From contig OZ025651.1 of NCBI GenBank assembly GCA_964019335.1, positions 186,001 to 250,000 on the forward strand: a DNA stretch of 64,000 nucleotides, in the 5' to 3' direction. Made by a program: the position numbers and the translations under genes. The stretch is from Diplonema japonicum (Eukaryota > Euglenozoa > Diplonemea > Diplonemida > Diplonemidae). The notes under the pieces were generated by a model, which saw nothing but the letters and a program-made list of their open reading frames with translations, searched no databases and had not been told where the DNA came from. Each line of letters opens with the position of its first letter. Within the stretch, counting starts at the first letter, position 1. This document shows positions 40,497 through 52,140 of the stretch, one piece after another.

Positions 40497-42499
40497 CCCG
40501 CTTGTTCTCTTTATTTTGAGTTGTGTGCCTCCACCCCCACCTTTGTCAAGAATCAGTCCGGCTGGGAATTGAAGAAAAAAAAAATCCCCTTTTTCATGCG
40601 GGATTTTTTTTTTTGAAGGGAAAAAAAAGAAAATGCAACTAAAAGGACAGGGGGAGGGGAGGAGGAAAGGAGAAGTTCTTTGGGAAGAGGGTTCAAAAGA
40701 AAAAAAAAGTGGGGGGTGGGTGGGAACAAATTGTAATAAATCGATCAATGGGGGGGGGGGGGGGGGGGGAGAGAGGCAGTACGAGGGGATTTGAGGAAGC
40801 CACGTACCCCCTTCTTTTTTTTCGATGTGGCACATAACAGTTTGCCACGGGGACATATTTCCTTTTTGGACCAGTACTCCTGCGCCACAATGGGTATGAA
40901 AGGGGGAGGGGGGAGAAAAAAATAAAAAAGGGAACTGAGGGAATGATAAAGGCAAACGCTGATTGGGGGGGGGAAAGGGGCAAGAGAATAAAAAAAGAAA
41001 AAGAAAAAAAAATTACTTCGATGCAGTATTTAGCAATGACTAATGACTTGCTAAACACACACCCCCCTTTTTTTCGGGGCTTCACTTCTGACCTTGACTG
41101 AAGGCACAAGATTCTGTTGTTTGTCTTTTGGAGGTGATTTCCGCAGGGGCTGTTGGTGCGGAAAAAGAAGAAGAAAAAATAAAAATGAAAGACGTTACAT
41201 TCACTGCAATTACCGTCCCTTCTCGATGCAAAAAAAAAAGGCAAGTCAGAAAATGTTTCCCCCCCCCCCCCCCCCCCCCCTCTCTCTCTCTTTGTTGTTG
41301 GGCATGCCCCTCCCCCTCTTGTCCCCATTCCCTTGTCTGGGAACAGAAAAGGAGGAACATAAGGGGGAAACAGCAGGATGAAGAAACAAAGAATATGAAA
41401 AAAAAAAAAACCCCCAAGCCACCCAGTGCATGGTGTGTTCTCTCGTCGTCTTTGGGTGAGGCACTTCTTTGAAGGAAAGAAGTACTTTTCAAAAGAAAAA
41501 GGGGGGGGGGGGGGAAAGAAGAAAAAAAGAAAATGTGAGCATGAAGACAACAAGTGGGGCAGGCTTTTGGAGGAAGCTGAGGGGACGAGGAGTGAGAGAG
41601 AAGAGAAAAAAAAATCATTTTAAAAAAAAAAATTAAAAAAAAAAAAAACCATCAAGAACCGACTAGTATAAAAAGCCATTATCCGGTAATTGGCACCAAC
41701 AACTAAGAGAGCGTGAAAAATTGTGGTGTAAAACTATCTACATGGATATTACATTGAAGTTTTCCCCCCTCCCTCCCACATTGACAGAGTGCCGTAAATT
41801 TGATCCTTTTGTTATTAAACAGTTGTTTCTAGATGGTTTTTCTTTAAAAAAAAAAAAGAAAAAAAAAAAAAAAAAAGGAAAAAGGGAAGTGGGGTGGATT
41901 GGGGAGGAACAATTAAGATAAAAAATAGAAGGAAAAAAAAAAACCAAAATAAGTGGCTATGAAGGGGGGGTACATGGAAAGGGGGGGGGGGGAGGATCAC
42001 AAGAGTACTGACGCACATTCTGAAACTCCGCCCTACCCGAAAGCCTAAGCGATTCCAGGTTGGTAGCAAAGAATGCATGCATTTAAAATATTGATAAAGT
42101 ACATGTGAACTACGTGCGTCCACCACGAAGGTGAGTGTGGTTTTTTTTTTTTTTTAAATTATTTTTTAAATTTTCAAAGGAAAGTATATCCAAATGGGGA
42201 TAGCTTGATCAAAAAGAAATAACATGGGGGGGAAGAGGGGAGAAAATAAAAAAAAATCAGACTTTTTAATAAAACTCTTTTTCTTTTTTTTTTTTTCGCC
42301 TGTACAACGATGATTTGGGTGAGAAAAATAATAAGAAATCTTTTTTTTTAAATCTTTTAGCACGTACTGCCCCAGTTCTTTTGTTAGAACTACTTTTTTT
42401 TTTTCCTTCTTTTTTTTATTTCGTTATTCTTCGCCGTGCATCAAACAAAGCCTTTTTTTTCTTTCTTTCTTTCATTCTTCTTTTTTTTTCTTTTTTTTT
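40497..42499. other. Intergenic region, homopolymer-rich
   Basis: Two kilobases of mostly simple sequence: G runs at 40750, 41262 (as C) and 41501, and many A/T runs. Frames on both strands here are low-complexity. I see no gene, RNA or element ends. Confidence 0.65.
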
Positions 42500-42802
42500 T
42501 TACTTTCTCCCATCGTTACGGTAACCGTTTTGCGAAGCCTTGTTGTATAATTTTAAAAAAAAGGGGGGAAAGATAACATACCCCTCCCTGCTGAGGTGCC
42601 ATCCTGTTGCCATTACCGCTATAGTTATTTCTGTTGTTCGAGTACATGTTGTATGCATCGTTTCTGTTGAAAGGTTGCCTTTGGAAACCGTTGGAGGCGC
42701 CACCCCTTCCGCCCTTGTTGCCCCAAGAGGGGGCCTGCCTGTGGCCGCCCTTCCATCCGTGCTGCGGGTGGCCGTTACCCATGTTTTGCCTGTTAAAAGA
42801 AA

Positions 42803-42856
<54 letters not shown>

Positions 42857-44554
42857 CAACATACTCCTCCATAGCCCTGTTAACCTTTGGCGGGTGTTGC
42901 GGGGCATCATCATGACTCGACAACTTGCTGCCTTGGTACCCGGTGAGCCCGTGGCAGTACCCCTGTGCGGTTGAATGGTTTTTTTTTTTTTTTTTTTCTT
43001 TTTCTTTTTTTTTTTTTTAATTCTTACCTTGTACGAGTCACCATAAGTAAACCCAGATGACGTTACAGATTTTGAAATGTTCTCCTTCAAAAGTCTCGCG
43101 TTGATGGGAGCACGGGGTGCTGCGCAGCCTTCGCAGGTCGTGAGCTTAGGGCTGTTTACCTTCATGCACTGCATGCAAGGCCACCTAGTGCCGCCACGAG
43201 CAAAGGCGACCTGAAGCTTGAAGTTCTGCCTGGTTTCACCGTCCTCACCGCAGATGGCATCCAGAGCAGAGGCAAGCGAGTAGTACTCAACAAAGACGAC
43301 CCTCTCGTGCCTGAGGATGGCGTTGGTGATCCCGTACTGGTTGAAGTAGGGCCCCAGGTCGTTCATGAAGCTGTTGTAATGCTGCTCGTCGCACAGCATG
43401 CTGTTCCAGGCCTCGTGCTCCTCGGCCACCACAGACAGGATGAAAAGCTCCTCTGAGTAGGTGCACCATATGCTCTGCCCGTCGACGTCCCTCCCGCTTT
43501 CCCCCTCCACCGCCCTCCTCGCACAGTCCGGTGTGTCGAACAGGACCTGCCCCTCAGCAAGGATGCGCGGGGTGTCCTGCTGTGTCGGCTTCACCCACCC
43601 CTTCGCGTTGTTGTGCGTCGCAAACTTCATGAACACCTTGTTCAGCGTTTTGTCGGTGATGTTGGTGGGCACGTTGGACACAAGCACGCAGTGACTGTTA
43701 AGAGAGGACGGAGGGGGGCTCACAGGGACCTCAGACGAAGGCTCTGCGTTCATGTACCCACGTTGGCTCCTCGGGGTGACGGTGGGCGGGTAAGAGGAAG
43801 GGTACGGGGCGGGCATCTGCATGTCGTACCCTGTGCTGTAGGCGTACGGCTGCTTGATGTAGTTAGACGTCACCATGTTAGAGTGCATGGGGTCCTCCTG
43901 CACGGGGCCTTCGTACGGCTGTGCCGGTGCCTGTGTTTGGGGAGGTTGTTGCTGCTGGTAGTCGGTGTAGGGGTAGTACGGTGGTTGTTGTGGATGCTGT
44001 TGCGCCTGGGACTGGGACTGGGGCTGCTGCTGCTGCTGCGGCGGCTGCTGTTGCGGCGGCTGTTGTTGCTGCTGGGGCATGAGAGGTTGCTGTGGGAGCT
44101 GCTGGTGCATGTCAGGGACCATCTCTGGGGCAGCCTGTTCGGGCTGCTGGAAGTACTCGTCGCAAGCCATCAACTGGTTCTCATAGGCCTCGATACCCTC
44201 GTCATGCTGCTTGAGGCCGCACATGTACCCCTGGCACACGCTGTTGGCCTGCGACTGCTCGTTCCAAGACCTGCACAGTGCACACTGCCACCAACCCTTG
44301 CGAGTGGGCTCCGAGCTGTTGAAGAATGCAGCTGTTACCCTCAAGGTCTTCTCGTTCACTCGCCTCCCGTCCTCGTTGCTCACCGCATCCAAGGCGTCCA
44401 TCATGTTGGCAAAGGTCACCAACCCCTGATCCCCGTGGCTCCTCCACGCCCTCAGGATCTTCCCATACCTCCTGAACGCCGCCAGCAGCTGCAACGTTGT
44501 GCACTGGCTAGGCAGATCGTCCACGACTATGGTACCCGGCTTGTTGGCACTCAT
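42500..44554 (-). CDS. RNA-binding protein with three RRMs and two RanBP2-type zinc fingers, four exons
   Basis: Exons 43028-44554, 42865-42962, 42582-42789 and 42500-42538 join across introns of 65, 75 and 43 nt, giving 623 aa. RRM1 (about 7-80, TIVVDDLPSQCT) is followed by zinc finger WWQCALC...CQGYMC and a Pro/Gln-rich region with long glutamine runs. RRM2 (CVLVSNVPTNITDKTLNKVF) and a shorter RRM3 (FNQYGITNAILRHERVVFVEY) follow, then a second finger WPCMQC...CEGC and a Gly/Asn/Arg-rich tail (GGRGGASNGFQRQPFNRND). RanBP2 fingers bind single-stranded RNA. The tail and Q-rich part suggest granule formation. In an organism with array-type transcription such proteins often control mRNA fate, but that is inference. 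Confidence 0.88.
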
Positions 44555-44636
44555 GTTTATTATTTATTTATTTTCTTATTTCTTTTTTTTTCTTTTTGTT
44601 TTCTTCTTCTTTTTTTTTGATGCCTTTTGTTTTTTG

Positions 44637-44678
<42 letters not shown>

Positions 44679-44899
44679 CCTGAGGTTACGAGAAGGAAAA
44701 AAAAACAAAAACAAAAAAGCACACAACATAAATAAAAAAGATGGTGTTTAAGGGGGGAGGGGGAGGGTGAGGGTGGGCATGAAAAGCGACGCTCTTCTGA
44801 ATCCGACACAGCAGCGGCAGATTTCCCCCTTTCCGTACCTCTTTTTTCTTCTTCCTCTACACATTACTAGTGAAACACTTTGATATAAACCCGGCTTTT
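44555..44899. other. Short intergenic region with T and A runs
   Basis: It contains a T run near 44650-44675 and an A-rich stretch. No feature is supported. Confidence 0.6.
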
Positions 44900-45523
44900 T
44901 TACTCTTTTTTCTCCTCGCTTTGCTTCTGCTCTACTTCCTCGCTCTTCTTCTGCTCTTCTTCCTCGCTCTTCTTTTGTTTCTCTTCCTTCTCCTGTTTCT
45001 TTTCCTTCATCTTCTTATCTTTCCGATTAATGCTTGCTACCCAGCCAAACGCCGATCGCACAATGGCAGGCACTTCGCTGTTTCGGTACCTGAGGTCCTT
45101 GGCTTCTTTGGGAGTGTACCATTCTACCCTCGCGGTCTCCTTGTCCCGCAGAGAGAGATCGATTTCAGGTGTTTCTACCTTGTAGCCAAAGTACTCGACA
45201 GACTTTGTCGCAGGTACCTTTTTTTGGTTTTCGCCCTCAGCTGCTGGCAGGTATTCGTTCATATCGTAGGTGCTGCTATGTATGTAGTGCAGATTCTCTG
45301 GCTTAACATTTATCACCCCTGTTTCCTTCTGTAGCTTTGCCACCGCCACTTCCTTTGCCTTCTCTCCTTGCAGAACCTTTCCTTTCGGTAGCTCCCACCC
45401 GTAGATTTTTGTCTTGCCTGCGTATGTTGGTAAACACCTCCTCATGAGTAAGATTTTAGGTGTTTCCCCTGTTCTGACTACCGCCACACCCGCAGACCGG
45501 ATAAACATTTTCGCCACACACAT
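44900..45523 (-). CDS. Nudix-fold protein with degenerate Nudix box, 207 aa
   Basis: The ATG at 45523 (MCVAKMFIRSAGVAVVR) is used because the frame above it is low-complexity. The fold is that of Ap4A/diphosphoinositol-polyphosphate hydrolases: RSAGVAVVRTG, ILLMRR, YGWELPKGKVLQGE, then the box. The consensus G-x5-E-x7-REUxEExGU reads here GKVLQGEKAKEVAVAKLQKETGV, so R and two of the three key Glu of REUxEE are replaced by A, K and K, with one Glu kept. Metal binding is probably weakened or lost. The protein may be a non-catalytic relative or use other residues. The C-terminus is a long Lys/Glu tail. Single exon. Confidence 0.8.
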   Translation of the reverse strand: MCVAKMFIRSAGVAVVRTGETPKILLMRRCLPTYAGKTKIYGWELPKGKVLQGEKAKEVAVAKLQKETGVINVKPENLHYIHSSTYDMNEYLPAAEGENQKKVPATKSVEYFGYKVETPEIDLSLRDKETARVEWYTPKEAKDLRYRNSEVPAIVRSAFGWVASINRKDKKMKEKKQEKEEKQKKSEEEEQKKSEEVEQKQSEEKKE

Positions 45524-46153
45524 TTTTTCCCCCCTTCCCTCTTCCTTAAAAGGTGTTGAAAGCTTTTTATTGCTTGAAGAAAGGAAAAAAGAGGTGAGGG
45601 GGAAAGAGGACAACGAAAGGAAAAAAAAAAAGAAGACACTGCATGAAAGATAAAGGGTCTTACCATGCACAGCTGGAGGATAAGAAGAAGGGGGGGGGGG
45701 GGGGGGAAACTAAACAAAAAAAAAGGGGGAAAAGGAAAACGGGTTTAAAAAAATACAAAAAAAAAAAAAAAAAAGAGGGAAGAAGAAGGAAAACAAAAAT
45801 CAGATCTTTACTAGTTGGTACTAAAAAAAATAAAACCCGCCCTTTCCCTTCCATCACAAGAAACGAGACTTTTTAACAAGCCAGACCCCTGTGCCACCTT
45901 TAGTATACACCACTATTTATACTAACACGTGTCGTTTGCATTTTATATCATGTAATAGCTTTTATATTCTCTCTCTCTCTCTCTCTCTTTGAATGAAAAA
46001 GCTGAAAGAATCCGAGCGATACTTGGGGGGGATATTTTTATTAAAAAGTTAAAAGGAAGTCGCTCCCCCTCCCCCCACAGCATTTCCCCCTTTCTTTTTT
46101 CTCTTACAGGGGGGAGGGGGAGGTTAGTTAGGGGGAAACAATAAAGTGTTTTT

Positions 46154-46185
<32 letters not shown>

Positions 46186-46233
46186 GAAACACGGTAGGGT
46201 GCAAGAAACACTTTTTTTTTTTTATTATTATTC
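45524..46233. other. Intergenic region, homopolymer and microsatellite
   Basis: A/G runs near 45690-45780, a CT dinucleotide microsatellite near 45966-45988 and T runs near 46150-46185. I see no gene. Confidence 0.6.
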
Positions 46234-47274
46234 TTACATATCGGTACCGTCAGACGCCTGGAAGGGGCGTTGAAGGTACTCTAAATATTGAGCAAGCAGT
46301 GGAGAGGGAGTCAGCCTACTGTCATTCTGGGCGGCGTATGAGATGTACAAGCCAAGACCAAACGAGGCCACCACCAGAACGACTGACAGCCAGAGGGGGA
46401 TCGTGAGGGGAGGTGTTTTCGCACTCTTCGATGTGTCCTTCCCATTTGCAGCATTGGCCTCTACCAAGGTCGCTATTTGCGCGCTTGCTTCGTTCCTTTC
46501 CCTTATAAGCCTCTGGTTCTCATCCAGAATGCTGGTCATGGTGTCCGGCCTGTCGGACGTTCTCGCCTGGTACTCCCTGTTTGCGTCGGTAGCCTTCTTC
46601 TTCGGCACCGCCACCGCCGTGACACAGTCTCTGTCTTGTATCAAGAGCAAATATTGAAGCTTTGCCACGCCGCCATCTGCAGCTTTCCACATTTTGCCGA
46701 TCCCGTCTCTCTCTTCTGCTTCATCCCTCGTGGTTCTTCCGGGTTTCCGGTGGTTTTCCAGCGTGTCCTATTTTTTTTTTTTTTTTTTTTTTTTTGGTAG
46801 AAATCTTTTGAAGAAAAGAAAGAAAAAAAAAGTAAACCTGTTCCGACTGCGTCACCGTTCTTATCTCTAATTGGAATTTGTCATCTCCGTTGTCACCGGT
46901 CTTCGGTCGGACTACAAAAAAAAAAGAAAAATTGATAAAAAAGATGTCTTTGAAGGGAACCTGCAGTATGTGACAGGATCGCCTAAAAAAAAAAAAAAAA
47001 AAAGAGAAAGAAAACGAAAATACCCGTAATCTCCCTTGTCTGTCCCGGTGTAAGCATCCCAACCGACTGCTTAACGACATATTTCTGTGGGGCGCTTGTC
47101 TTTAGCTTGAATAACAGCGTTCTGCTAGCTTCTTGACTCGTAATGCTGATAACGCCAATTTTCTTACCATCTTCCTCTGTAACAAAAAAAAAAAATAGTT
47201 TTTTCTTATTTCCCCCTACCTGTAGAGAGGCATATCCCTCCAGGGGTAACCACTGCCTTGGGGTCCGATATCAT
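46234..47274 (-). CDS. VAP-like MSP-domain tail-anchored protein, four exons
   Basis: Exons 47220-47274, 47024-47176, 46838-46911 and 46234-46767 join across introns of 43, 112 and 70 nt, giving 271 aa. All joins keep frame. The N-terminal MSP domain reads LLFKLKTSAPQKYVVKQSVG and LTPGQTREITVRPKTG, then DDKFQLEIRTV, matching the beta-strands and FFAT-binding surface of VAP proteins. A coiled coil (ILDENQRLIRERNEASAQIATL) and one transmembrane helix (IPLWLSVVLVVASFGLGLYI) follow. VAPs sit in the ER and tether other membranes. Unlike typical VAPs, about 33 residues follow the helix. The 112-nt intron carries a dispersed motif also found at 25.3 and 52.1 kb. Confidence 0.88.
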
Positions 47275-47514
47275 CTCGTCCTGGTGATGGATCTTTCAAA
47301 AAAAAAAGGGGGCGAGGAAATGCCAAGAAAGCGAACGGCAGGGGGAAGACAAAAAAAAGTAGAGGGGGATAAAAAGGGGGGTTATTTTAAAAAAAATACA
47401 CTGTTGTGGACTCCACTACCTTTTTTTTTTTCCCTCTTTTTTTTCTTTCTTTATGAAATCTACAAAGAAGTGCCAAAATCTAAGGGGGGGGGGAACTAAA
47501 AAGGGATGTTCTAT

Positions 47515-50500
47515 TTACAGGGCAAACTTGTTGTTAGAGTACCTCCCGGGAGTAGGGGTCAAGGGGGTACCAAACATAGGTCCCTGCGGCTTCTGGCTGA
47601 CGCTGATGCCTCGAGAGGAGAGAATCTGGTGTGTGATACTTTCCATCTCTTTCATTGCCAGCTGCCGAGCTGTGGCTGGGGAAGCAACTGCGGGTGCAGA
47701 CTGTTCCCATTGCCCCGGCGGTGGTGTCACCGGCCTGCTGACGCTTGTCACGCTAGGCGATGGCAACTGATGAGGCTGCAGAGGCAGAGGCACAGAGTTC
47801 GCCTGCCCTCTCTCAGCCAGGATGGCTTCTAGAGCGATGAGAGATGCCTTCTGGTCTCTCTTCAGCACTTCTTCTAACATATCTATTCTGCACATTAGGT
47901 GCTGCATCTTGTCGTCGCTCACATAGCCGCTTGCTGGCGTCATTGTTTCCTTTTCTTTGTCAGTTATCCTCCTGCGCAGCTCATTGGTCAGCTGGTGTGC
48001 CTCCTGTGTCTCTTTCCTCAGCATCATCAGTTCCTTCGCCAACTCTTCCCGCTCTCCTTCTGTGCTGTTCAGCACGTTGCTCTGGGTACCGCTTGTGTAC
48101 AACCTCGTATCGGTCTGCATGTCGCTCACCTGCGACACCTTCTGCAGCTCCGTGGCGAGCATTTTGATCTGCTGCTGGAGTGCCTCCATCCCCCTGAACT
48201 GCTCCGACATGCTATCCGTCGATCGTGCCTGCAGCTGGGTCAGACCGGTCTGAGATTTGTGTTATTCTCTTTTCTTTTTTTTGTTCCGTGCTGGCAATAC
48301 CTGTAAGGCATTGATTGTTGCCTTGTTGCCGTTGACCTCCTCAACCAGAGGTGCAATCTTACTGAGCACTAGCTGTTGCTGTTTCAAGACAGTATCCAGA
48401 GTACTGGTGTCCATTTCGCCGTTCCGTGCCATCTCAGGGAGCCCGTTTTCACTTAGTTTGCTTTCAAGTTGAACGATACGCTGCTTGGTCTCTGCATGCC
48501 CCTCGGCAGCTGTTCTGAGCTCCTCGATCTGCGATGCAATACAACTTGAACACCTGGCATACCTTTGGCCTCAAAGCAGACAGCCCCTCGCACCACTCAG
48601 CTGTGATGTTGTTGACGCTCTGCGTGAGCTTATCTGTGTTGGCCAAGGCTTTCTTCCCTGCGGTCATTGCACTAATTGCCTTTGTGTTGGCTTCTTCTAC
48701 AGGAACCTGCCACGCCATGAGTGACGCCTGCTGCCTCTCCAAAGTTGCTTCTATCGTTTGCATCCTGCTTTCTGTCCTCCTGGGCATTTTCTCTTCCAAC
48801 GAAAGCACCTTCTCGCTGAGCTGTGCGTTGGTCGCCTTGCACTCTGCGACAGACAGCTCGAGGTTGCTGTTGCCCGACGCCTGCAGCTCTTCCAGCTTCT
48901 TGCTCAACGTGTCGAGCTTGAGCCTTTGGCTGCTCTGTGACTGAATCGTGTGCGCGTTCTCCACTTCGACAGCCTCGAGGCGCGATCTCGCCCACTTGCT
49001 GCCCTCCTCCAGTACTTCGATCCTCTCCACCATCTTGTTGCTGAAGGACGGGTCCATCAACGCCGCTCCGTTGCTCTTCTCGAGTTTCTCTCCGATATCC
49101 AGCTCCACGGTGTTCACCTTTGTGTTTATGACCTCTAGCTGGCCTTGCACGTTCCGCACCGCCTTCTCAGCACCGATACCGATCATCTCCTGTTCATTCC
49201 TGCTCTCCGTCACCGCCTCCTGCAGTGCTTTGAGCACCTCTTCTTGTTTGCCGAGAGCCTGGCCTACTTTCTTAGCCATGCTGTGGGTGTGTGTTGTGGC
49301 CACTTGCGAATGACATACTCTGTAAGTGCCAGCTCCAATGAGTTCACCTTGTCGTCAACAGCGGAGAATGCCGAAGTCATGTCGCCAGCAGGGGCATCGC
49401 TTGGCTGCATGTCTTTGCTGAGTATTGCCACCTGTTGCGCCAGGACCTCACAAGCAGCACCAACCTTGTCAATTCTCGCAAGCGCGAGTTCGGACTGGTC
49501 CCTCAGTGCTTCACCTGCCTTGATGTCAAGGCTGTGCCCTAGCACGGATATTACGTCGCTCACCTTCTTCTCCGTTTGTATGTGTGCAGACGTCAGATCC
49601 TGCCGTGGGTTCAGGTGACCACAATGCATACCGTGTTCTGCTTTTGTAGCCCTTCGATCAAGTCTGCCATGTCGGACAGCTGAGGCTTCAAGCCGTCTTC
49701 CAATCTTTGCAGCCCGTACTTCATGTCGCCCCACGTGTCTTGGCCATCAGGCGGGGGCACAGGAGTCGTGTGCATCGGGGTACCCATCTTACTGTTCGAA
49801 GGTGTCCCAAGATGCTGCTTCAGCGATGTGTTTCCTTGTTCGAAACGTGGATGCTTCGCACCATGGCTCTTCATGTCGGTATAGCTGACATGGCTAGGGC
49901 CAGGGCCGGGGCCGGGGATGGCAGCAACAGTAGACGGCGTAGTGTGGAGGTTCCCCCTGCTGGGGGTTGCTGCCTCCATGAGGGAGCTCACCGTCGATCG
50001 CACATTGTGAGAAACAGGCGAAGGGGAGGGCAGGCTTGCGAGGCCCTTGCTGACAATGTCCTGTCCAGCAACTAGCACGTTGTCGTCCATGCTGTTCCCC
50101 CCTTTTCCTGATGTACGTAATTGTTGCAATAACGATATGTGCTCTTCTAATGTACTAACAATTGCGGCGTAGCCCGCGTTCCACGCCTGCTTCGGCAGGT
50201 GCATGGCCCTCCTCTCGCCGATCAGTGTGGGCGCCAATCGCTTCCCTTCGTCGGTATGCTGCGCACAAAGCAGCTTGTTGCACCGCAGCGTGAGACTGAT
50301 CAACCTCGAGGAGTTGTTCGATTTCTCCACATCACCAACAGAGAGCTCCTGCAGTGTGGTATTCCCTAGCAGCTTGTCGGCCGCCAGCTTGCCTGCATCG
50401 GGGGATGCCTCCAGCTCTGTCACCAGCTGCGACAACGTGTGGTTACACGCAATGAGATCTGCAACTGCGCCCTCGCCCTCTTCGTTCAGCACCACGCCCT

Positions 50501-51383
50501 GCAGGTCAAGCTTTGTGAGGTGTTTGTTGGCTCTGAGTGCGCCGAGGAGCTCGATGGCAGGACCCTTTGGAATACTGTTGAACCCAATAAAGAGCTCTTT
50601 CAGTGTGCACAGGGGGTTTTGCAGAGCAGACGCGAATGCCAGCACGCCTGTGCTGCCCGCCGCGTTCGAGCGCAAGTTCACCTTACTCAACGTTGACCAC
50701 TCTTCGCAGAGGGAACCCGCCAGTGCCTCGGCACCCGGCGTGCCTATCCTGTTGCCTCCTAAGTCCAAGGATGTCAGGCTGCTCTCTTTAAACGCGGCAA
50801 CGAGGTCTGTGATCCCCCTGTCGCCGATGTCGTTGAACCGCAGCGACAGATGCTTGATATTGTGGTTACCTTTTATCCCCTCTGCGATGCTGCTGCAACC
50901 ACTGTCGTCGATGTTGTTCTTCTGAAGCGAGAGATGTGTGATGGACCGGTTGGAGCGGAGCATCTCGCCGATGGCCAGCGCACCCAGACCTGAGATTCTG
51001 TTTGCCCGAAGGTCCAGCTTGGATACGCTCCGTGACGTTGCTACGCAGTTGGCGATGAGCTTGCATCCTGTGTCCTCGAGAGCGTTCTCACCAAGCTTGA
51101 TGGTGTGCATGTTACTGCCTTCGACTATGGTGGTCAGGACCTTGGCACCTTTCCATGTCACGGCGTTGCCCTCCAGGTCCAGGACGCACACGTCGCTCTT
51201 CACTCCGATGAGGCCCTCCACCACTGCCTCCACAGCAACGTCGGCTAAGGGATGTATCCTGTGCGATAGGGAGCATTCTATGTCGCCGCCACTACGCAGG
51301 GCCACGAGAAGCTCCACAGCAGGTTCCACACCGTACTTGGCGCAGGCCTGGGTGTACGACCCCGCCATGTCTACCTCCCCCAT
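47515..51383 (-). CDS. LRR plus coiled-coil protein, LRRC45-like, 1237 aa, five exons
   Basis: Exons 49632-51383, 49319-49599, 48563-49280, 48301-48528 and 47515-48249 join across introns of 32, 38, 34 and 51 nt, all in frame. The start MGEVDMAGSYTQACAKYGVEPAVELLVAL resembles the N-terminal cap of LRRC45. About ten ribonuclease-inhibitor-type LRRs follow (residues 60-330, e.g. SLTSLDLGGNRIGTPGAEALA, HLTKLDLQG). A Ser/Pro linker then leads into some 650 residues of heptad-rich coiled coil, and the tail has a further Pro-rich segment. LRRC45 is a centrosome linker and basal-body protein with the same order of parts, so a role at flagellar basal bodies is plausible. The match is by architecture and the opening residues only. 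Confidence 0.82.
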
Positions 51384-51516
51384 GGTGCCTGTGGTGGTAC
51401 AGCCCGACAGAGGGGAAAGACGGGGGGGGAAAACAAAGGATCGTCAAAAGAAAAAAAAAATCAACACAGTTTTGGAGAGCGTCAAAATGAAGAAAAATAA
51501 TGACATTCAAACTTCT

Positions 51517-51550
<34 letters not shown>

Positions 51551-52140
51551 CCTCCGCCGTAAAAAAAGAAACAAGAATACACAAGGCAAGGTGCGCCAAA
51601 GGAAAGAGAAGCTTAGGTTGGTAGATTGCGGAGCGAGTGCGCGAGTTCTTGAAGAACCGCAGGTGCCTTCACATGACGTTGCCGTCACCTAGGACCAGGC
51701 ATTCTCGTACGCGCACAGACAGTCCTACCTGCCAGTTGCGTCGTGTGAATAACTTAAGAAAGAGCGAAATAAAAAAGAGTAGCTGGCGTTGCTCGTTGCC
51801 CAACAACAAGAAAAAGAAACAAAAACGTGAGCTCGAAGGACACTTTCTTTTATATTATATGCTGTCATTTCTTTCTTTCGAAGAAAAAAAACTCAAAGTT
51901 GGAGGGGGGAGGGGGGAGGGGGAATAATACTAAGATCCGCTAACTCGCCACCCCCCCCCCCCCCCCCATGTTTCTCCTTTTTTTCTCTTACCTAAAAAAA
52001 AAAAAAAACTACTGCTCAGTTTCTTTTTTTTTCTCGCAAATAAATAGTAAGAAGTAGTAAGGAAGAAAAAAAAAAAAAAAAAAAAAAGAGACATTTAAGG
52101 GTACCTGCGGTATGTGACAGGACGCCTGAAGAGTCTCAAT
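51384..52140. other. Intergenic region with dispersed motif
   Basis: T, A and C runs, plus a more complex part at 51590-51800 without a supported frame. 52093-52125 carry the dispersed motif shared with 25273-25302 and 46950-46980. Confidence 0.55.

Noticed and set aside
43613-44620. 335-codon plus-strand frame rich in Leu, Val and Arg
   Set aside because: Antisense of the glutamine/proline-rich part of the RRM gene.
46949-46985. Inclusion of the 22-nt AG-GT block as an exon of the VAP gene
   Set aside because: Skipping it joins the flanking exons in the correct phase and continues the MSP domain; including it breaks the frame.
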